Shown piece by piece: positions 35,156-44,145 of a DNA stretch of 64,000 nucleotides. The position numbers and the translations under genes were made by a program. The notes below the pieces were generated by a model. That model was not told where the DNA came from. It was given only the letters and a program-made list of their open reading frames with translations, and did no database searches. Source of the stretch: Chitinophagales bacterium (GTDB taxonomy: Bacteria; Bacteroidota; Bacteroidia; Chitinophagales; Chitinophagaceae). Location: contig JACJXQ010000008.1 in assembly GCA_020636495.1 (NCBI GenBank), positions 124,001 through 188,000 on the forward strand. The letters run 5' to 3'. How positions within the stretch are numbered: the stretch's first letter is position 1; each line of letters opens with the position of its first letter.

Positions 35156-36097
35156 TTGAACAAAAGTACCAAAATATGGCTCAATTACCTGCTCGGCGGA
35201 ACGATTTCGCTGCTGCTGCTATGGGGCATATACCTACAGGTACTCAAACAACTCAAAAAGGTTGACCTCGACACGATCTGGCAAACAGGGCCCGATTATT
35301 ACTTATGGATATGCATAATCCTTATGCCGGTCAACCTGCTGCTGGAAGCAAAAAAATGGCAGATACTGGCGGGTTCTGCGCAACCGCTGTCATACAGGGG
35401 GGCTATGGCCAGCTACCTGGGTGGTATTGCTTTTTCAATGGTCACGCCCAACAGGCTGGGTGAATACCCGGGACGTATGCTGTACCTGAAACGTAAAAAT
35501 ACAGTCCGCCTGGTAAGTGTCTCAGTTTTGGGTGCACTCACGCAGATGCTCACGCTGTTCATCTTTGGTACTATTGGCCTGGTATATTTCAACATGAACT
35601 TTTACTATCCATTCGCCTTTGCGGTAATGATAGCCAGCGCTTTTATCACTATTATTCTGGGTATTGCCTTTTGGCGGTTTGAGACCTGGCTACCCGTGAT
35701 CGAAAAAATAAAATGGCTGCGCAGGTTCAGGGTATATAAAAAACTGTTAAAGAAGTTCTCCCAAAGGGAACAATTAACCATTTTAGGCATTTCGTTGTTA
35801 AGGTATAGTATCTATACGGCACAGTATTTGTTTTTACTTTATTGGATGAATGTAAGTATGCCATTTTTTGACGGTTATTGGATGTCGGCCCTGTTCTTCT
35901 GGGTCATCACAATCATTCCGTCCATCACGCTGGTAGAGCTGGGAGAGCGAGGACAGGTAGGTTTGTACCTCTTCCATCACTTCTCAGAAAACACTGTGGG
36001 CATACTCGCAGCAACGGTAGGAATTTGGTGCATCAACCTGATAATACCTGCCATACTTGGCAGCATATTATTACTCAGAATGCGCTTTTTACGTTAA
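35156..36097 (+). CDS. Flippase-like integral membrane protein (LPG synthase TM-region / UPF0104 family)
   Basis: A 313-residue polytopic protein with about eight hydrophobic segments, for example LLGGTISLLLLWGIYL, FAVMIASAFITIILGIAFW and the final CINLIIPAILGSILLL. The GGIAFSMVTPNRLGEYPGR segment is typical of the PF03706 family, which includes the membrane part of lysylphosphatidylglycerol synthase and putative lipid flippases. The only start giving the first helix is TTG at 35156; there is no upstream ATG, and ruvC starts 14 bp away on the other strand. The substrate is unknown; a lipid-linked carrier is plausible. Confidence 0.8.
   Translation: MNKSTKIWLNYLLGGTISLLLLWGIYLQVLKQLKKVDLDTIWQTGPDYYLWICIILMPVNLLLEAKKWQILAGSAQPLSYRGAMASYLGGIAFSMVTPNRLGEYPGRMLYLKRKNTVRLVSVSVLGALTQMLTLFIFGTIGLVYFNMNFYYPFAFAVMIASAFITIILGIAFWRFETWLPVIEKIKWLRRFRVYKKLLKKFSQREQLTILGISLLRYSIYTAQYLFLLYWMNVSMPFFDGYWMSALFFWVITIIPSITLVELGERGQVGLYLFHHFSENTVGILAATVGIWCINLIIPAILGSILLLRMRFLR
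35161..35168 (-). promoter_or_regulatory. -7 promoter box of ruvC
   Basis: The reverse strand reads TACTTTTG, a perfect TAnnTTTG, 19 bases before the ruvC ATG. It overlaps the first codons of the divergent membrane-protein gene. Confidence 0.5.
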
Positions 36098-36128
36098 CAA
36101 TTATTTGTTTTAACATTTCAGTAAAACA

Positions 36129-36944
36129 ATGAAATTTGAGATCATGAACAGGTTATATAAAACAGGGTGGATATTAGTATGCATGCTGCTGGGTGGACAG
36201 ATGCAGGCGCAAAATGAGTTTTGCGGCATAAAGAACCGTAGCTTCAAGAACGGAGAAAAAGTAGAATATAAAGTATACTACAATGCAGGCTTCATCTGGG
36301 CAGGTGCAGGTACAGCTACTTTTACCACCAAACTGGAAAACTATAATAACAAAACAGTTTACCATGTGCAGGGCGTAGGAAAAACCTATTCTTCATATGA
36401 ATGGTTCTACAAGGTGTACGACGTGTATGATTCATATATTGACACGACCAACCTGATGCCTATAAAATTTTTGCGCGATGTGAATGAAGGCGGCTTCAAG
36501 TTCAAGAACAATGTCAGCTTCAATCACGAACGTAACCAGGCCATTTCTACAAATGGAGTATTCGACGTACCGGAATGTGTACAGGACGTATTATCTACTA
36601 TATACTATGCGCGCAACATAGATTATAACAAATACAAACCCGGCGACAAGATACATTTCAATATGTTCCTCGATGATGAGGTCTTCAGCCTGTACATCCG
36701 TTACGTAGGCAAGGAGATCATCAAGACCAAATACGGAACGTTCCGGACCATAAAAATAGCGCCTCTATTAGTAGAGGGTACCATGTTCAAAGGTGGTGAA
36801 AAAATGTCTGTTTGGGTGACGGATGATGAGAACCATATTCCTGTGCGTGTAGACAGTCCTATACTTATTGGCAGTGTAAAGGTAGATATGATGGAATATG
36901 AGAACCTGCGCCACCCGATGACGGCACTGATCAAAAAGAAATAG
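36129..36944 (+). CDS. Exported DUF3108 family protein
   Basis: A 271-residue protein with a signal peptide (residues about 6-27, ending GQMQAQ). The mature part is beta-rich with the DUF3108 landmarks NGEKVEYKVYYNAGFIWAGA near the N-terminus, LMPIKFLRDVNEGGFKF in the middle and VWVTDDENHIPVRV near the end. Family members are periplasmic or outer-membrane-facing and of unknown function. It lies 31 bp after the flippase-like gene, likely on the same transcript, which may tie both to envelope lipid or glycan handling. Confidence 0.82.
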   Translation: MKFEIMNRLYKTGWILVCMLLGGQMQAQNEFCGIKNRSFKNGEKVEYKVYYNAGFIWAGAGTATFTTKLENYNNKTVYHVQGVGKTYSSYEWFYKVYDVYDSYIDTTNLMPIKFLRDVNEGGFKFKNNVSFNHERNQAISTNGVFDVPECVQDVLSTIYYARNIDYNKYKPGDKIHFNMFLDDEVFSLYIRYVGKEIIKTKYGTFRTIKIAPLLVEGTMFKGGEKMSVWVTDDENHIPVRVDSPILIGSVKVDMMEYENLRHPMTALIKKK

Positions 36945-36949
36945 CAGGA

Positions 36950-37462
36950 TTACTTAGCTCGTTCCACAGCTTTTATCACGTCTTCTATGGTTAAGTGGCC
37001 GGGGAAACCTTCTATCAGTTTCTTTTTGCCATCATACACAGCTACAAACGGGAATGACTTCACCCCGTAAAAGCTGATGAAGAAGTATTGGTAGTCCTTG
37101 CCCCATTTGATATTCTTATGCTTATCCAGCCCCATCTTGTCGGCAAACACTTTGGTAGCCGCCAGTGTCATCGGGGTGATCATATAAATACGGGTTTTCT
37201 TAAAGTCATCCTTGTGCTCGAGCAGCTGCTCGGTAAAACGTACGCAGTGGTCACAATCCGGGCTGAAAAACATCATTACGATAGGACGTCCTTCCGGAAT
37301 GTAATAGGTGCTGAATTTCTCCGTGCTGTCCGGCAGCAATATCTCGAACGACGGTAATACAGGATACTTAAGGTAAGGAAGGGTATCTGCCTTTTGTTCC
37401 TGTGCCAAGCCTTTTATACCCAGGCTGCTGATCAATACTACCAGTAATACTATCTTTTTCAT
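36950..37462 (-). CDS. Exported thioredoxin-fold protein (TlpA/redoxin-like)
   Basis: A 170-residue protein when started at ATG 37462, where a typical signal peptide begins (MKKIVLLVVLISSLGIKGLAQ). An upstream start at 37522 would add 20 non-signal residues beyond the predicted promoter. The active-site segment is MFFSPDCDHCVRF, a CxxC thioredoxin motif (Cys-Asp-His-Cys), followed by YGVKSFPFVAVYDG with the cis-Pro. It probably acts as a periplasmic thiol oxidoreductase. A -7 box ends 5 bases before the start codon, so the transcript may be leaderless. It converges on the DUF3108 gene with 5 bp between stops. Confidence 0.88.
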   Translation of the reverse strand: MKKIVLLVVLISSLGIKGLAQEQKADTLPYLKYPVLPSFEILLPDSTEKFSTYYIPEGRPIVMMFFSPDCDHCVRFTEQLLEHKDDFKKTRIYMITPMTLAATKVFADKMGLDKHKNIKWGKDYQYFFISFYGVKSFPFVAVYDGKKKLIEGFPGHLTIEDVIKAVERAK

Positions 37463-37467
37463 CACTG

Positions 37468-37475
37468 CAAAAGTA
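37468..37475 (-). promoter_or_regulatory. -7 promoter box abutting the thioredoxin-fold gene
   Basis: The reverse strand reads TACTTTTG, then CAGTG, then the ATG at 37462. Transcription should start within about 1-3 bases of the start codon. Confidence 0.5.
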
Positions 37476-37536
37476 ATATATACTGTGGTTTTCACGATAC
37501 CTTTCCTAACTTCATACCCCAAGATAGTTTTACAAT

Positions 37537-40500
37537 ATGTCTATTAATGAAGCGGCTTTCCTGGAGCGGTACAACAAGCTCAACAAAGAACAGCAGGAAG
37601 CTGTCAACACCATATACGGGCCTGTAATGGTCATAGCCGGGCCCGGCACCGGCAAAACCGAAGTACTGTCTATGCGCATAGCCAACCTGCTGCGCAGTGA
37701 GGCACAGGTACAACCCAATGAGATACTCTGCCTCACCTATACCGATGAGGCTACCAACTCTATGCGCCGCAGGCTGTTGCAGATCATCGGCCCTGATGCA
37801 CACAGGGTGAACATCGGCACGTTCCACGCTTTTTGTAACAACGTGATACAAAACAACAGTGAAAGCTTCAGCGAAAGGCCACTGCAACCCATTACCGACC
37901 TGGAGCGCACCACTCTGTTACGCGAGATACTGGACGAACTGCCTAAAGGTCACGAGCTGCGCCGCCTGAGTGGTAATGTCTACTACGATACTTTCAAACT
38001 CAACAGCCTGTTCGACATGATGAAACGCGAGAACATATCCTCGCAGGACATCATCCATGCGGCTGATGAATATATAAGCAGTCTCCCTGAACGTGACGAA
38101 TACATTTACAAACGCAAAGGCAAGGGCTACGAAAAAGGCGACCTGAAACAGGCATCGATAGACGAGGAGACCCGCCGTATGACCAGCACCAAAGCAGCGG
38201 CGGAACTCTTTGATACATATGTGGCCAAAATGAGGCAACATGGCTGGTACGATTTCAACGATATGATACTCTGGGTGCTGGAAGCATTCAAAAAGAATGA
38301 TGCTTTATTACTCAGCTACCAGGAGCGCAACCAGTTCATACTGGTAGACGAATTCCAGGATACAAACGGCGCGCAGAACGAACTGCTGAAACTGCTCACC
38401 GAATTCTGGGAAGATCCCAACATATTCGTGGTGGGCGATGACGACCAATCCATTTACGAGTTCCAGGGCGCACGTATCCGTAACATCATCGAGTTTCGCG
38501 AGCGGTACAAAGAGACCATCAACATAGTTGTGCTGCCGCAAAACTACCGCTCATCGCAGGCCATATTGGATAAGGCCATGGCTACGATCGACAACAACGA
38601 ACAGCGCCTGGTAAAACAGGTAACGGATATAGAGCTGAACAAGAACATCGTTGCGGCCGCCGAGCGTTTTAAAGACGGGAACGAAACCATAGCGCCTGTA
38701 GTAAAACAATACACCAACATCCTGCACGAAGAGGCCGACATTATTTTGCAGATAGAAGCACTGAAGAAAAACAATGTACCGCTCAACCATATTGCCATAC
38801 TGTACGCCCAGCACAAACAGGCAGACAATATCATCGCCCTGCTGGAAAGAAAGAACATACCTTTCTCCGTTAAGCGCCCGGTAAATATTCTTGACCTGCC
38901 CGTAACGGAACAGATACTGAAACTGCTGGAGTACCTGGTACTGGAGCAGAAAGAGGCTTTCAGTGGCGAACACCTGTTGTTCGAGCTGTTACACATGCCC
39001 TGTTACGGCATCGACTCCGTAGACATCGCCACGCTGTCGCTGTACATGCAGCAGAACAAAAGCAAGGACAAAAGCATGGGCTACTGGCGCATGGTCATAT
39101 CCAACGGGCTGATGCTGGAAACGCTGGGGCTGAAAAGTACAGAGGCCATACAGCGTATGGGCAACAACATCAACAACTGGCTCACGCAACTAAGCGAACT
39201 GCCGTTACCATTGCTAGTAGAAAAACTGGTGTACGAAAGCGGTATCGTGCTGTACCTCGCCGGTACTAAAAACTATACATGGAATATACAGGTGCTCAAT
39301 ACCTTCTTCGATCATGTGAAAGAAGTGTATGGCCGCAATGTCAGGATAAAAGCTGCCGACCTGTTGCAGATGACTGAGCAGATGAAGGACGAGAACATCG
39401 CCATACCACTGCAAAAGACCATACAGGCCGATAACGGCGTACACCTGTACACGGCACACGGCGCCAAGGGCAACGAGTTCGAACATGTATTCCTCATCGG
39501 CTGTACCAAAAACTATTGGGAGGCCAAAGCCGGGGGCAGCAACCAATACAAGCTACCCGACACCCTCACCGGCACCAACGACGACAAAGACAAGATCTAC
39601 AAAACAGAGGTGGCACGACGCCTGTTCTACGTAGCGCTTACCCGTGCAAAAAAACACCTGCACGTATCCTATGCCTCGCAGGATGCTAAAGGCAAACCAC
39701 TGGAACATTCTGCATTTGTTGACGAGATAAGCAGCGAAGAAGAAAGAATAAAAGTGAACCTGAGCGAGCAGGAACTGGTGAGCCACATAGCATGGGCCTT
39801 GCAACCCGAGCCGGAAGTACGTATCAAACTGGCCAACGCGCAATTCATAGAGCGGATGGTGCAGCAGGTTATTATGAGTTACACCACCCTGTCCAAATAC
39901 ATCAACTGCCCGGTTACTTATTATTACGAGAATATACTCCGCGTACCTTTCCAGAAGAACGATGCGCTGGCTTTTGGTAGCGCCGTGCACTATGCGTTGG
40001 AACGTTTCTACCGCGTGATGAAAGACCAGGGCAAAGTATTCCCCACCAAAGAAGAACTACTTAATTATTTCGACTACGGTATGCGCATGGAAGCATCGGC
40101 ACTTACACCCGACCAGTACAAACGCCGCACAGAGCAGGGACATACTGCGCTTACCGAATACTACGATGAATATATCGACACATTTGTAAAAGAGGTGGAA
40201 GTGGAATTCAAGATACCACGCTATATACTGGATGGGGTACCCGTAACAGGTAAGATAGACCTGATTGAATTCAATGGAGATTCACTCACCGTGGTAGACT
40301 ACAAAACAGGCGACCCGGATAAGAGTGCGAAAAAGTACACCAGTCCGCCTAATGACGACAATCCCGATGGCGGTGACTACTGGAGGCAGATGGTATTTTA
40401 CAAACTGCTGATAGAGAACTTCAAAGAGCGTAACTGGACCGTAGGCAAAGGTATGTTCGACTATATACAACGCGGTGGTACAAGTAATCAGTTCAAACGC

Positions 40501-40686
40501 ATACAGATACCTTTCTTTCCACAGGACGAACAAAAAGTACTGGAGCAGCTACGCAAAACCTATGCGCATATCATCAACCACGACTTCAGCAAAGGCTGCG
40601 GAAAAGAAGATTGTCACTGGTGCAACTTCGCCCGCAAATATGAACTGGTACGCCCTGCAGAAGGAGTGGAGATTGATGATATATAG
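37537..40686 (+). CDS. UvrD/Rep-type helicase fused to a PD-(D/E)XK nuclease with Fe-S-type cysteines
   Basis: A 1049-residue protein. The N-terminal 650 residues form a superfamily 1A helicase: Walker A GPGTGKTEV (about 33-41), Walker B DEFQDTN (from residue 271), VVGDDDQSIYEFQGAR, LPQNYRSS, and the motif V/VI region TAHGAKGNEFEHVF and FYVALTRAKKHL. The C-terminal part is a RecB/AddB-type nuclease with GSAVHYALERFYR and VVDYKTG (D921, K923). Cys791, Cys1021, Cys1026 and Cys1029 (GCGKEDCHWCNF) could hold an iron-sulphur cluster, as in AddB-type nucleases. It likely works in double-strand-break processing or DNA repair. No addA/addB partner is adjacent. Confidence 0.92.
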   Translation: MSINEAAFLERYNKLNKEQQEAVNTIYGPVMVIAGPGTGKTEVLSMRIANLLRSEAQVQPNEILCLTYTDEATNSMRRRLLQIIGPDAHRVNIGTFHAFCNNVIQNNSESFSERPLQPITDLERTTLLREILDELPKGHELRRLSGNVYYDTFKLNSLFDMMKRENISSQDIIHAADEYISSLPERDEYIYKRKGKGYEKGDLKQASIDEETRRMTSTKAAAELFDTYVAKMRQHGWYDFNDMILWVLEAFKKNDALLLSYQERNQFILVDEFQDTNGAQNELLKLLTEFWEDPNIFVVGDDDQSIYEFQGARIRNIIEFRERYKETINIVVLPQNYRSSQAILDKAMATIDNNEQRLVKQVTDIELNKNIVAAAERFKDGNETIAPVVKQYTNILHEEADIILQIEALKKNNVPLNHIAILYAQHKQADNIIALLERKNIPFSVKRPVNILDLPVTEQILKLLEYLVLEQKEAFSGEHLLFELLHMPCYGIDSVDIATLSLYMQQNKSKDKSMGYWRMVISNGLMLETLGLKSTEAIQRMGNNINNWLTQLSELPLPLLVEKLVYESGIVLYLAGTKNYTWNIQVLNTFFDHVKEVYGRNVRIKAADLLQMTEQMKDENIAIPLQKTIQADNGVHLYTAHGAKGNEFEHVFLIGCTKNYWEAKAGGSNQYKLPDTLTGTNDDKDKIYKTEVARRLFYVALTRAKKHLHVSYASQDAKGKPLEHSAFVDEISSEEERIKVNLSEQELVSHIAWALQPEPEVRIKLANAQFIERMVQQVIMSYTTLSKYINCPVTYYYENILRVPFQKNDALAFGSAVHYALERFYRVMKDQGKVFPTKEELLNYFDYGMRMEASALTPDQYKRRTEQGHTALTEYYDEYIDTFVKEVEVEFKIPRYILDGVPVTGKIDLIEFNGDSLTVVDYKTGDPDKSAKKYTSPPNDDNPDGGDYWRQMVFYKLLIENFKERNWTVGKGMFDYIQRGGTSNQFKRIQIPFFPQDEQKVLEQLRKTYAHIINHDFSKGCGKEDCHWCNFARKYELVRPAEGVEIDDI

Positions 40687-40731
40687 TCAGATCAAAAAAG
40701 TAAAAGCTCAAAACCCAAAAGTTAAATAGAA

Positions 40732-40786
40732 CCGTCATTATGAGGAGAGAGGAACGAACGACGTGATAATCTCCTGAGCATATAAT
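40732..40786. repeat. Intergenic repeat of the CGTCAT-GAGGA type (copy 1)
   Basis: CCGTCATTATGAGGAG at the left and GTGATAATCTCCT at the right form a partly palindromic element. It resembles the dispersed CGTCATTGCGAGGAACGAAG-type repeat found between genes in many bacteria. A second, diverged copy lies at 43400-43450. Confidence 0.5.
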
Positions 40787-40859
40787 ATTGGCTACATAGC
40801 GAGTCAATCTCCTCCTAATAAGAAAAAGTAATTTGCTTTTTGAATTACCTTTATATAGG

Positions 40860-41309
40860 ATGATAAAGAAATTTCTGCTTTATATACTGATACTGACATT
40901 CTCCGCATTTCTTGTGATTGTATATATATTGAGGATAGACCAATACATTTTAAAGGCGGAAACAGTTTTTGTTTTCAATAACCAGTCTGACCTTAAATTC
41001 AAAAACCTGCATATAAAATATAAGACTGAAAATCAACTTACGTATAGAAAAATGAGAGAGTTGGGCCTCCACTCTAAGCCACCATATGACACGACCAGAC
41101 TGGAATTGAATAGTGGAAGACTAAAAATCAATATGAAATATGGACCAAATGAATTCCTTATATACGATGGTGATTCTTGTATTTGCCGACTGGGACTTTG
41201 GAATACTGGCAACTGGAGGCCAATTAAACTAACAGTTACTATAAAAAAGTTGACGATAAATATATCGCTTATCAAACTATACAAGAAAGACTTAAATCCG
41301 ACCGTGTAG
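40860..41309 (+). CDS. Membrane-anchored hypothetical protein
   Basis: A 149-residue protein when started at ATG 40860 (MIKKFLLYILILTF). A TTG 27 bases upstream is less likely. One N-terminal membrane helix (residues about 4-24) is followed by a beta-rich domain with mixed charge (FVFNNQSDLKFKNLHIKYKT, LNSGRLKINMKYGPNEF). There is no lipobox and no known motif. The lower GC content compared with the helicase gene before it fits an accessory region. The function is unknown. Confidence 0.6.
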   Translation: MIKKFLLYILILTFSAFLVIVYILRIDQYILKAETVFVFNNQSDLKFKNLHIKYKTENQLTYRKMRELGLHSKPPYDTTRLELNSGRLKINMKYGPNEFLIYDGDSCICRLGLWNTGNWRPIKLTVTIKKLTINISLIKLYKKDLNPTV

Positions 41310-41484
41310 ATACATTAGTCTTGACAATTCCACAATATTCTCGACCATAATAAGTATTTCCCTTTTCCCCGTTTTTTGGTCGGTGTTGTCACCGTACCGA
41401 ACTACGGGTGCTTACGAGGAACAAAGCAACACGCATCCATAGCCCTATAGCTTTTTACATAAAATAATCATATGTTTACATCTC

Positions 41485-42447
41485 ATGAAAACAGCCTTAT
41501 ACATATACCTTTTTTTAGCTGCCTTTTTAATGAGTGGCATCGCCGCACAGGCGCAAAAGCCCTGGTCCTATAGCGGCAATTTCAATTGCGGAATGAATAT
41601 CATATACGTGTTCGGCAAAGGGCAGAAATTTCCCGGCCTGCGCCTCTATGCGGGTTTCAGTGCTATGGCCAAACACAAAGATCATATACTGCTCAACTAC
41701 GGGCCTTCCTTATCAGTCTACACCAAAACGTTGGGTGCCAATATCAATCCCCTGTTCAATAATCTTGAGGTAGACCTCATCAACTCTGTAAGCTTCGGCG
41801 GCTGGTGGGGCAAAACACTTACTTACGATAAATATTACCGTACCATGGGCAACGGTTGTTATTACAACGTGGTCAGCAACCAGCAGGGCTCGGCACTACT
41901 CACCAGCAACTTCATACTCAACACCAGCGGGCACAACCAGGTGAACGGGGCACTGAGTGTCACACAGGGCAATGTGACCATCATGTATTACAACGATGGC
42001 GCGCCACCCATAAGCATACTGCCCATATCCGACAATTTCGACCGTTACTGGACAGGCGGTATCGGCTTGTTCATTCATGACAAAAGAGGATATAATACAG
42101 TAGAATTGACATTCGACCAGTTTACAGGTTATCAACCATTATTATACGAGGTGTCTACCATGCTGGGTATCGACGTGCCCAATTACAACCTGGATACGGT
42201 AGGCAAAAGCAACCAGGTGCCGAAACCATTCAACACATCGGCCTACAACCTGAAAGTATGCCCCACGCAGGGCTTTGGTATCGATGTGGGTGCTATGGGC
42301 GGACTCATGTCGAAGAACGGTACTTACTTCGGCCTGCAGGAGATCATACATACACTGGGCAGGTTTGCCCTGCACCCTAATACTGACCATACGAGATATT
42401 ATTTTGGCGGCACTTACAACAACACGAACCATGTATCGTTCAGGTAA
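41485..42447 (+). CDS. Secreted hypothetical protein, possibly related to polymorphic-toxin type 23 domains
   Basis: A 320-residue protein with a signal peptide (ending IAAQAQ, about residue 24). The mature chain is rich in Gly, Tyr and Asn, with beta strands such as LLNYGPSLSVYTKTLG and a segment DNFDRYWTGGIGLFIHDKRG. A D-x-x-R-Y-x-T-G pattern followed by strands loosely recalls the Ntox23-type domain found in Bacteroidota, but this is a weak memory-based match. It overlaps the next gene by 17 bp, so the two are coupled. Confidence 0.6.
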   Translation: MKTALYIYLFLAAFLMSGIAAQAQKPWSYSGNFNCGMNIIYVFGKGQKFPGLRLYAGFSAMAKHKDHILLNYGPSLSVYTKTLGANINPLFNNLEVDLINSVSFGGWWGKTLTYDKYYRTMGNGCYYNVVSNQQGSALLTSNFILNTSGHNQVNGALSVTQGNVTIMYYNDGAPPISILPISDNFDRYWTGGIGLFIHDKRGYNTVELTFDQFTGYQPLLYEVSTMLGIDVPNYNLDTVGKSNQVPKPFNTSAYNLKVCPTQGFGIDVGAMGGLMSKNGTYFGLQEIIHTLGRFALHPNTDHTRYYFGGTYNNTNHVSFR

Positions 42448-43165
42448 CATATTATGCATCATATCATTGCTGGCGTTGTGCAGTTGCAATGCGCTGAAGC
42501 ATGCGGTCAACTTCAGCGAGGAAGATATCAACCCCGGAATGTTCAGGGAGATACCGTCCATACTGGTAAAGACCGGCAAAACACAGGAAGAGGCAGATAT
42601 GAAGGAGATCGTTTGCTATAGGTCTGTATTTAAACAATCGCTGGTAGAAAATGGCAACGTGGTAGATATAGCCTTGCTCAATGAGGACTCTGATATCAAA
42701 CCTGTGGAATACAAAACGCTGCAGGGCTACGACCAGGACCTGTATATGTTCAGGATCATGCAGGAAGACACGCCCGCCCGTGGCGATGTGTTCATATACA
42801 TGGCCGTTAAGTACGGCACTGTAGCCAATGATTCTGAAACGGTCAACAAATACCTCTCATTCCCGGCCATCTACCTGGGCGAGTATGCAGGCGACAACCA
42901 CATCCGTTTCTACCGGTCGCTGAAAATGAAAGACTGCCGTAGCGGCGACTGCCACCTGGAATTGAATGGCAAACGCAGCCTGGTATTCAAAACGGCCAAC
43001 AGCCTGTATACACACAAGCGCGACTCTATTGCACTGGCAGAAATTATCCTGGACGAAAAAAATAAAGTAGGTGGGTCTAAACCCATTATTTTCCCTATGG
43101 AAAAATTATTTCCTGATATCAGTACTATTAAGTTCAGGTATCTGAAAAGCTTAAACCGTCAATAA
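42431..43165 (+). CDS. Hypothetical lipoprotein
   Basis: A 244-residue protein. The frame is open well upstream, but ATG 42431 is the start that gives a lipoprotein signal (SGNILCIISLLALCSC, lipobox ALCSC, lipidated Cys at residue 19 or 21). The mature part is of mixed alpha/beta type, with KMKDCRSGDCHLELNGKRS near residue 175 containing a Cys pair. It overlaps the preceding secreted-protein gene by 17 bp and is followed after 1 bp by a small gene, so the three form a unit. The family is not recognised. Confidence 0.65.
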   Translation: MYRSGNILCIISLLALCSCNALKHAVNFSEEDINPGMFREIPSILVKTGKTQEEADMKEIVCYRSVFKQSLVENGNVVDIALLNEDSDIKPVEYKTLQGYDQDLYMFRIMQEDTPARGDVFIYMAVKYGTVANDSETVNKYLSFPAIYLGEYAGDNHIRFYRSLKMKDCRSGDCHLELNGKRSLVFKTANSLYTHKRDSIALAEIILDEKNKVGGSKPIIFPMEKLFPDISTIKFRYLKSLNRQ

Positions 43166-43166
43166 C

Positions 43167-43382
43167 ATGAGCAAGAACCGATCATTCCTGGGCAGGCTCT
43201 TCAGCTGGGGCAACAAGTCCAACACATCGTCTGACATACCCGCCATCGGCAGATGCCTGAAATACAACGGGCAATGGTACAAATACACCAAAGGCCCGGG
43301 TGGTACGCTCATTCGCGAAGAACCCGGCTACCCATCCTGCCCCGAATGTGCCACCGCTACAGGCGCAGAATGTAAAGCATAG
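43167..43382 (+). CDS. Small cysteine-containing hypothetical protein
   Basis: A 71-residue protein starting 1 bp after the previous stop. It has a basic start (KNRSFLGRLFSWGNKS), a middle with GRCLKYNGQWYKYTKGPGG, and a C-terminal tail with three Cys (SCPECATATGAECKA) that could bind a metal. There is no signal peptide. It is probably cotranslated with the lipoprotein upstream. No function can be given. Confidence 0.55.
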   Translation: MSKNRSFLGRLFSWGNKSNTSSDIPAIGRCLKYNGQWYKYTKGPGGTLIREEPGYPSCPECATATGAECKA

Positions 43383-43399
43383 TAATGGTACCCAACTCA

Positions 43400-43450
43400 C
43401 GTCATCACGAGGAAGTATTTATGAATATAAATACTGACGTGGTGATCTCA
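43400..43450. repeat. Intergenic repeat of the CGTCAT-GAGGA type (copy 2)
   Basis: CGTCATCACGAGGAAG on the left and GACGTGGTGATCTCAC on the right flank a perfect hairpin core AGTATTTA / TAAATACT (43414-43421 and 43428-43435). It is related to the element at 40732-40786 but has a different core. Confidence 0.5.
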
Positions 43451-43646
43451 CCCAGACACTGGCACATAACATGCGGCATGCATCAACTCATTGTTCGATA
43501 TTTTCTGCAAAGCATATCGAAAAAAAACGTTGTATTGTATAAACAACTCTTACCTGTATTTTTTTCTTAAATATCAACGTGAAAAACACCCTTTTTATAT
43601 TAATGTAATAGAACTACGTTTACAATTCACTTTAAACATTTATATT

Positions 43647-44063
43647 ATGAAAAACATGAAATTCCTAGCATTGACTTTCGTAACGTCTGTACTGTTACTA
43701 TCATCCTGTACAAAAACTACCAACACGACTACAAATGAAAAAGTTGCTCCCAATTTATCAAGCCTTGCAAACGTTAACAATAAAAATTACACAGAACGGG
43801 CATGTATTACCGGTACTTGTGCAGGTACAAAATGTGAGTTAGCACAAGGCTCATGTAAAAAAGCCCGTGATTGCGAGGCTATACCAGGTGGATGTGTTGA
43901 TCTTGTACAGGAAATATTAGATAATGTAGATGTATGGTCTGCCCAACATGCAAATAATATGGTTGCAGGAGATTACATTGAGGACGATCAGGATTGTTGG
44001 GATTTATCTTATAATTTGGCACACACAATTTTAATGGAAAGAGCGGCATCTTTAGGTGAATAG
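43647..44063 (+). CDS. Small cysteine-rich lipoprotein
   Basis: About 138 residues from ATG 43647. The signal peptide ends at a lipobox (LLLSSC, Cys about residue 19). The mature part has a Thr/Asn-rich spacer and then a cluster of seven Cys within about 35 residues (ACITGTCAGTKCELAQGSC and onward to GGC), followed by a helix with QDCWDLSYNLAHTILMER. The Cys spacing suggests disulphides or a metal site. An alternative start at 43656 changes only three residues. It is followed by its own terminator and by two further lipoprotein genes. The family is unknown. Confidence 0.6.
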   Translation: MKNMKFLALTFVTSVLLLSSCTKTTNTTTNEKVAPNLSSLANVNNKNYTERACITGTCAGTKCELAQGSCKKARDCEAIPGGCVDLVQEILDNVDVWSAQHANNMVAGDYIEDDQDCWDLSYNLAHTILMERAASLGE

Positions 44064-44074
44064 TAATATAAATA

Positions 44075-44106
44075 AAAAGGCAGCTATGTTGAGATAGCTG
44101 CCTTTT
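44075..44106 (+). terminator. Rho-independent terminator after the Cys-rich lipoprotein
   Basis: A 13-bp perfect stem (AAAAGGCAGCTAT / ATAGCTGCCTTTT) has a 6-nt loop, with the T run included in the stem. Confidence 0.75.
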
Positions 44107-44145
44107 ACTATCAATATCCATTTATATTATCGTCAATACTGCTAT

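Noticed and set aside
42275..42430. N-terminal extension of the 42431 lipoprotein gene
   Set aside because: It overlaps the preceding gene in another frame and hides a perfect lipoprotein signal starting at 42431.
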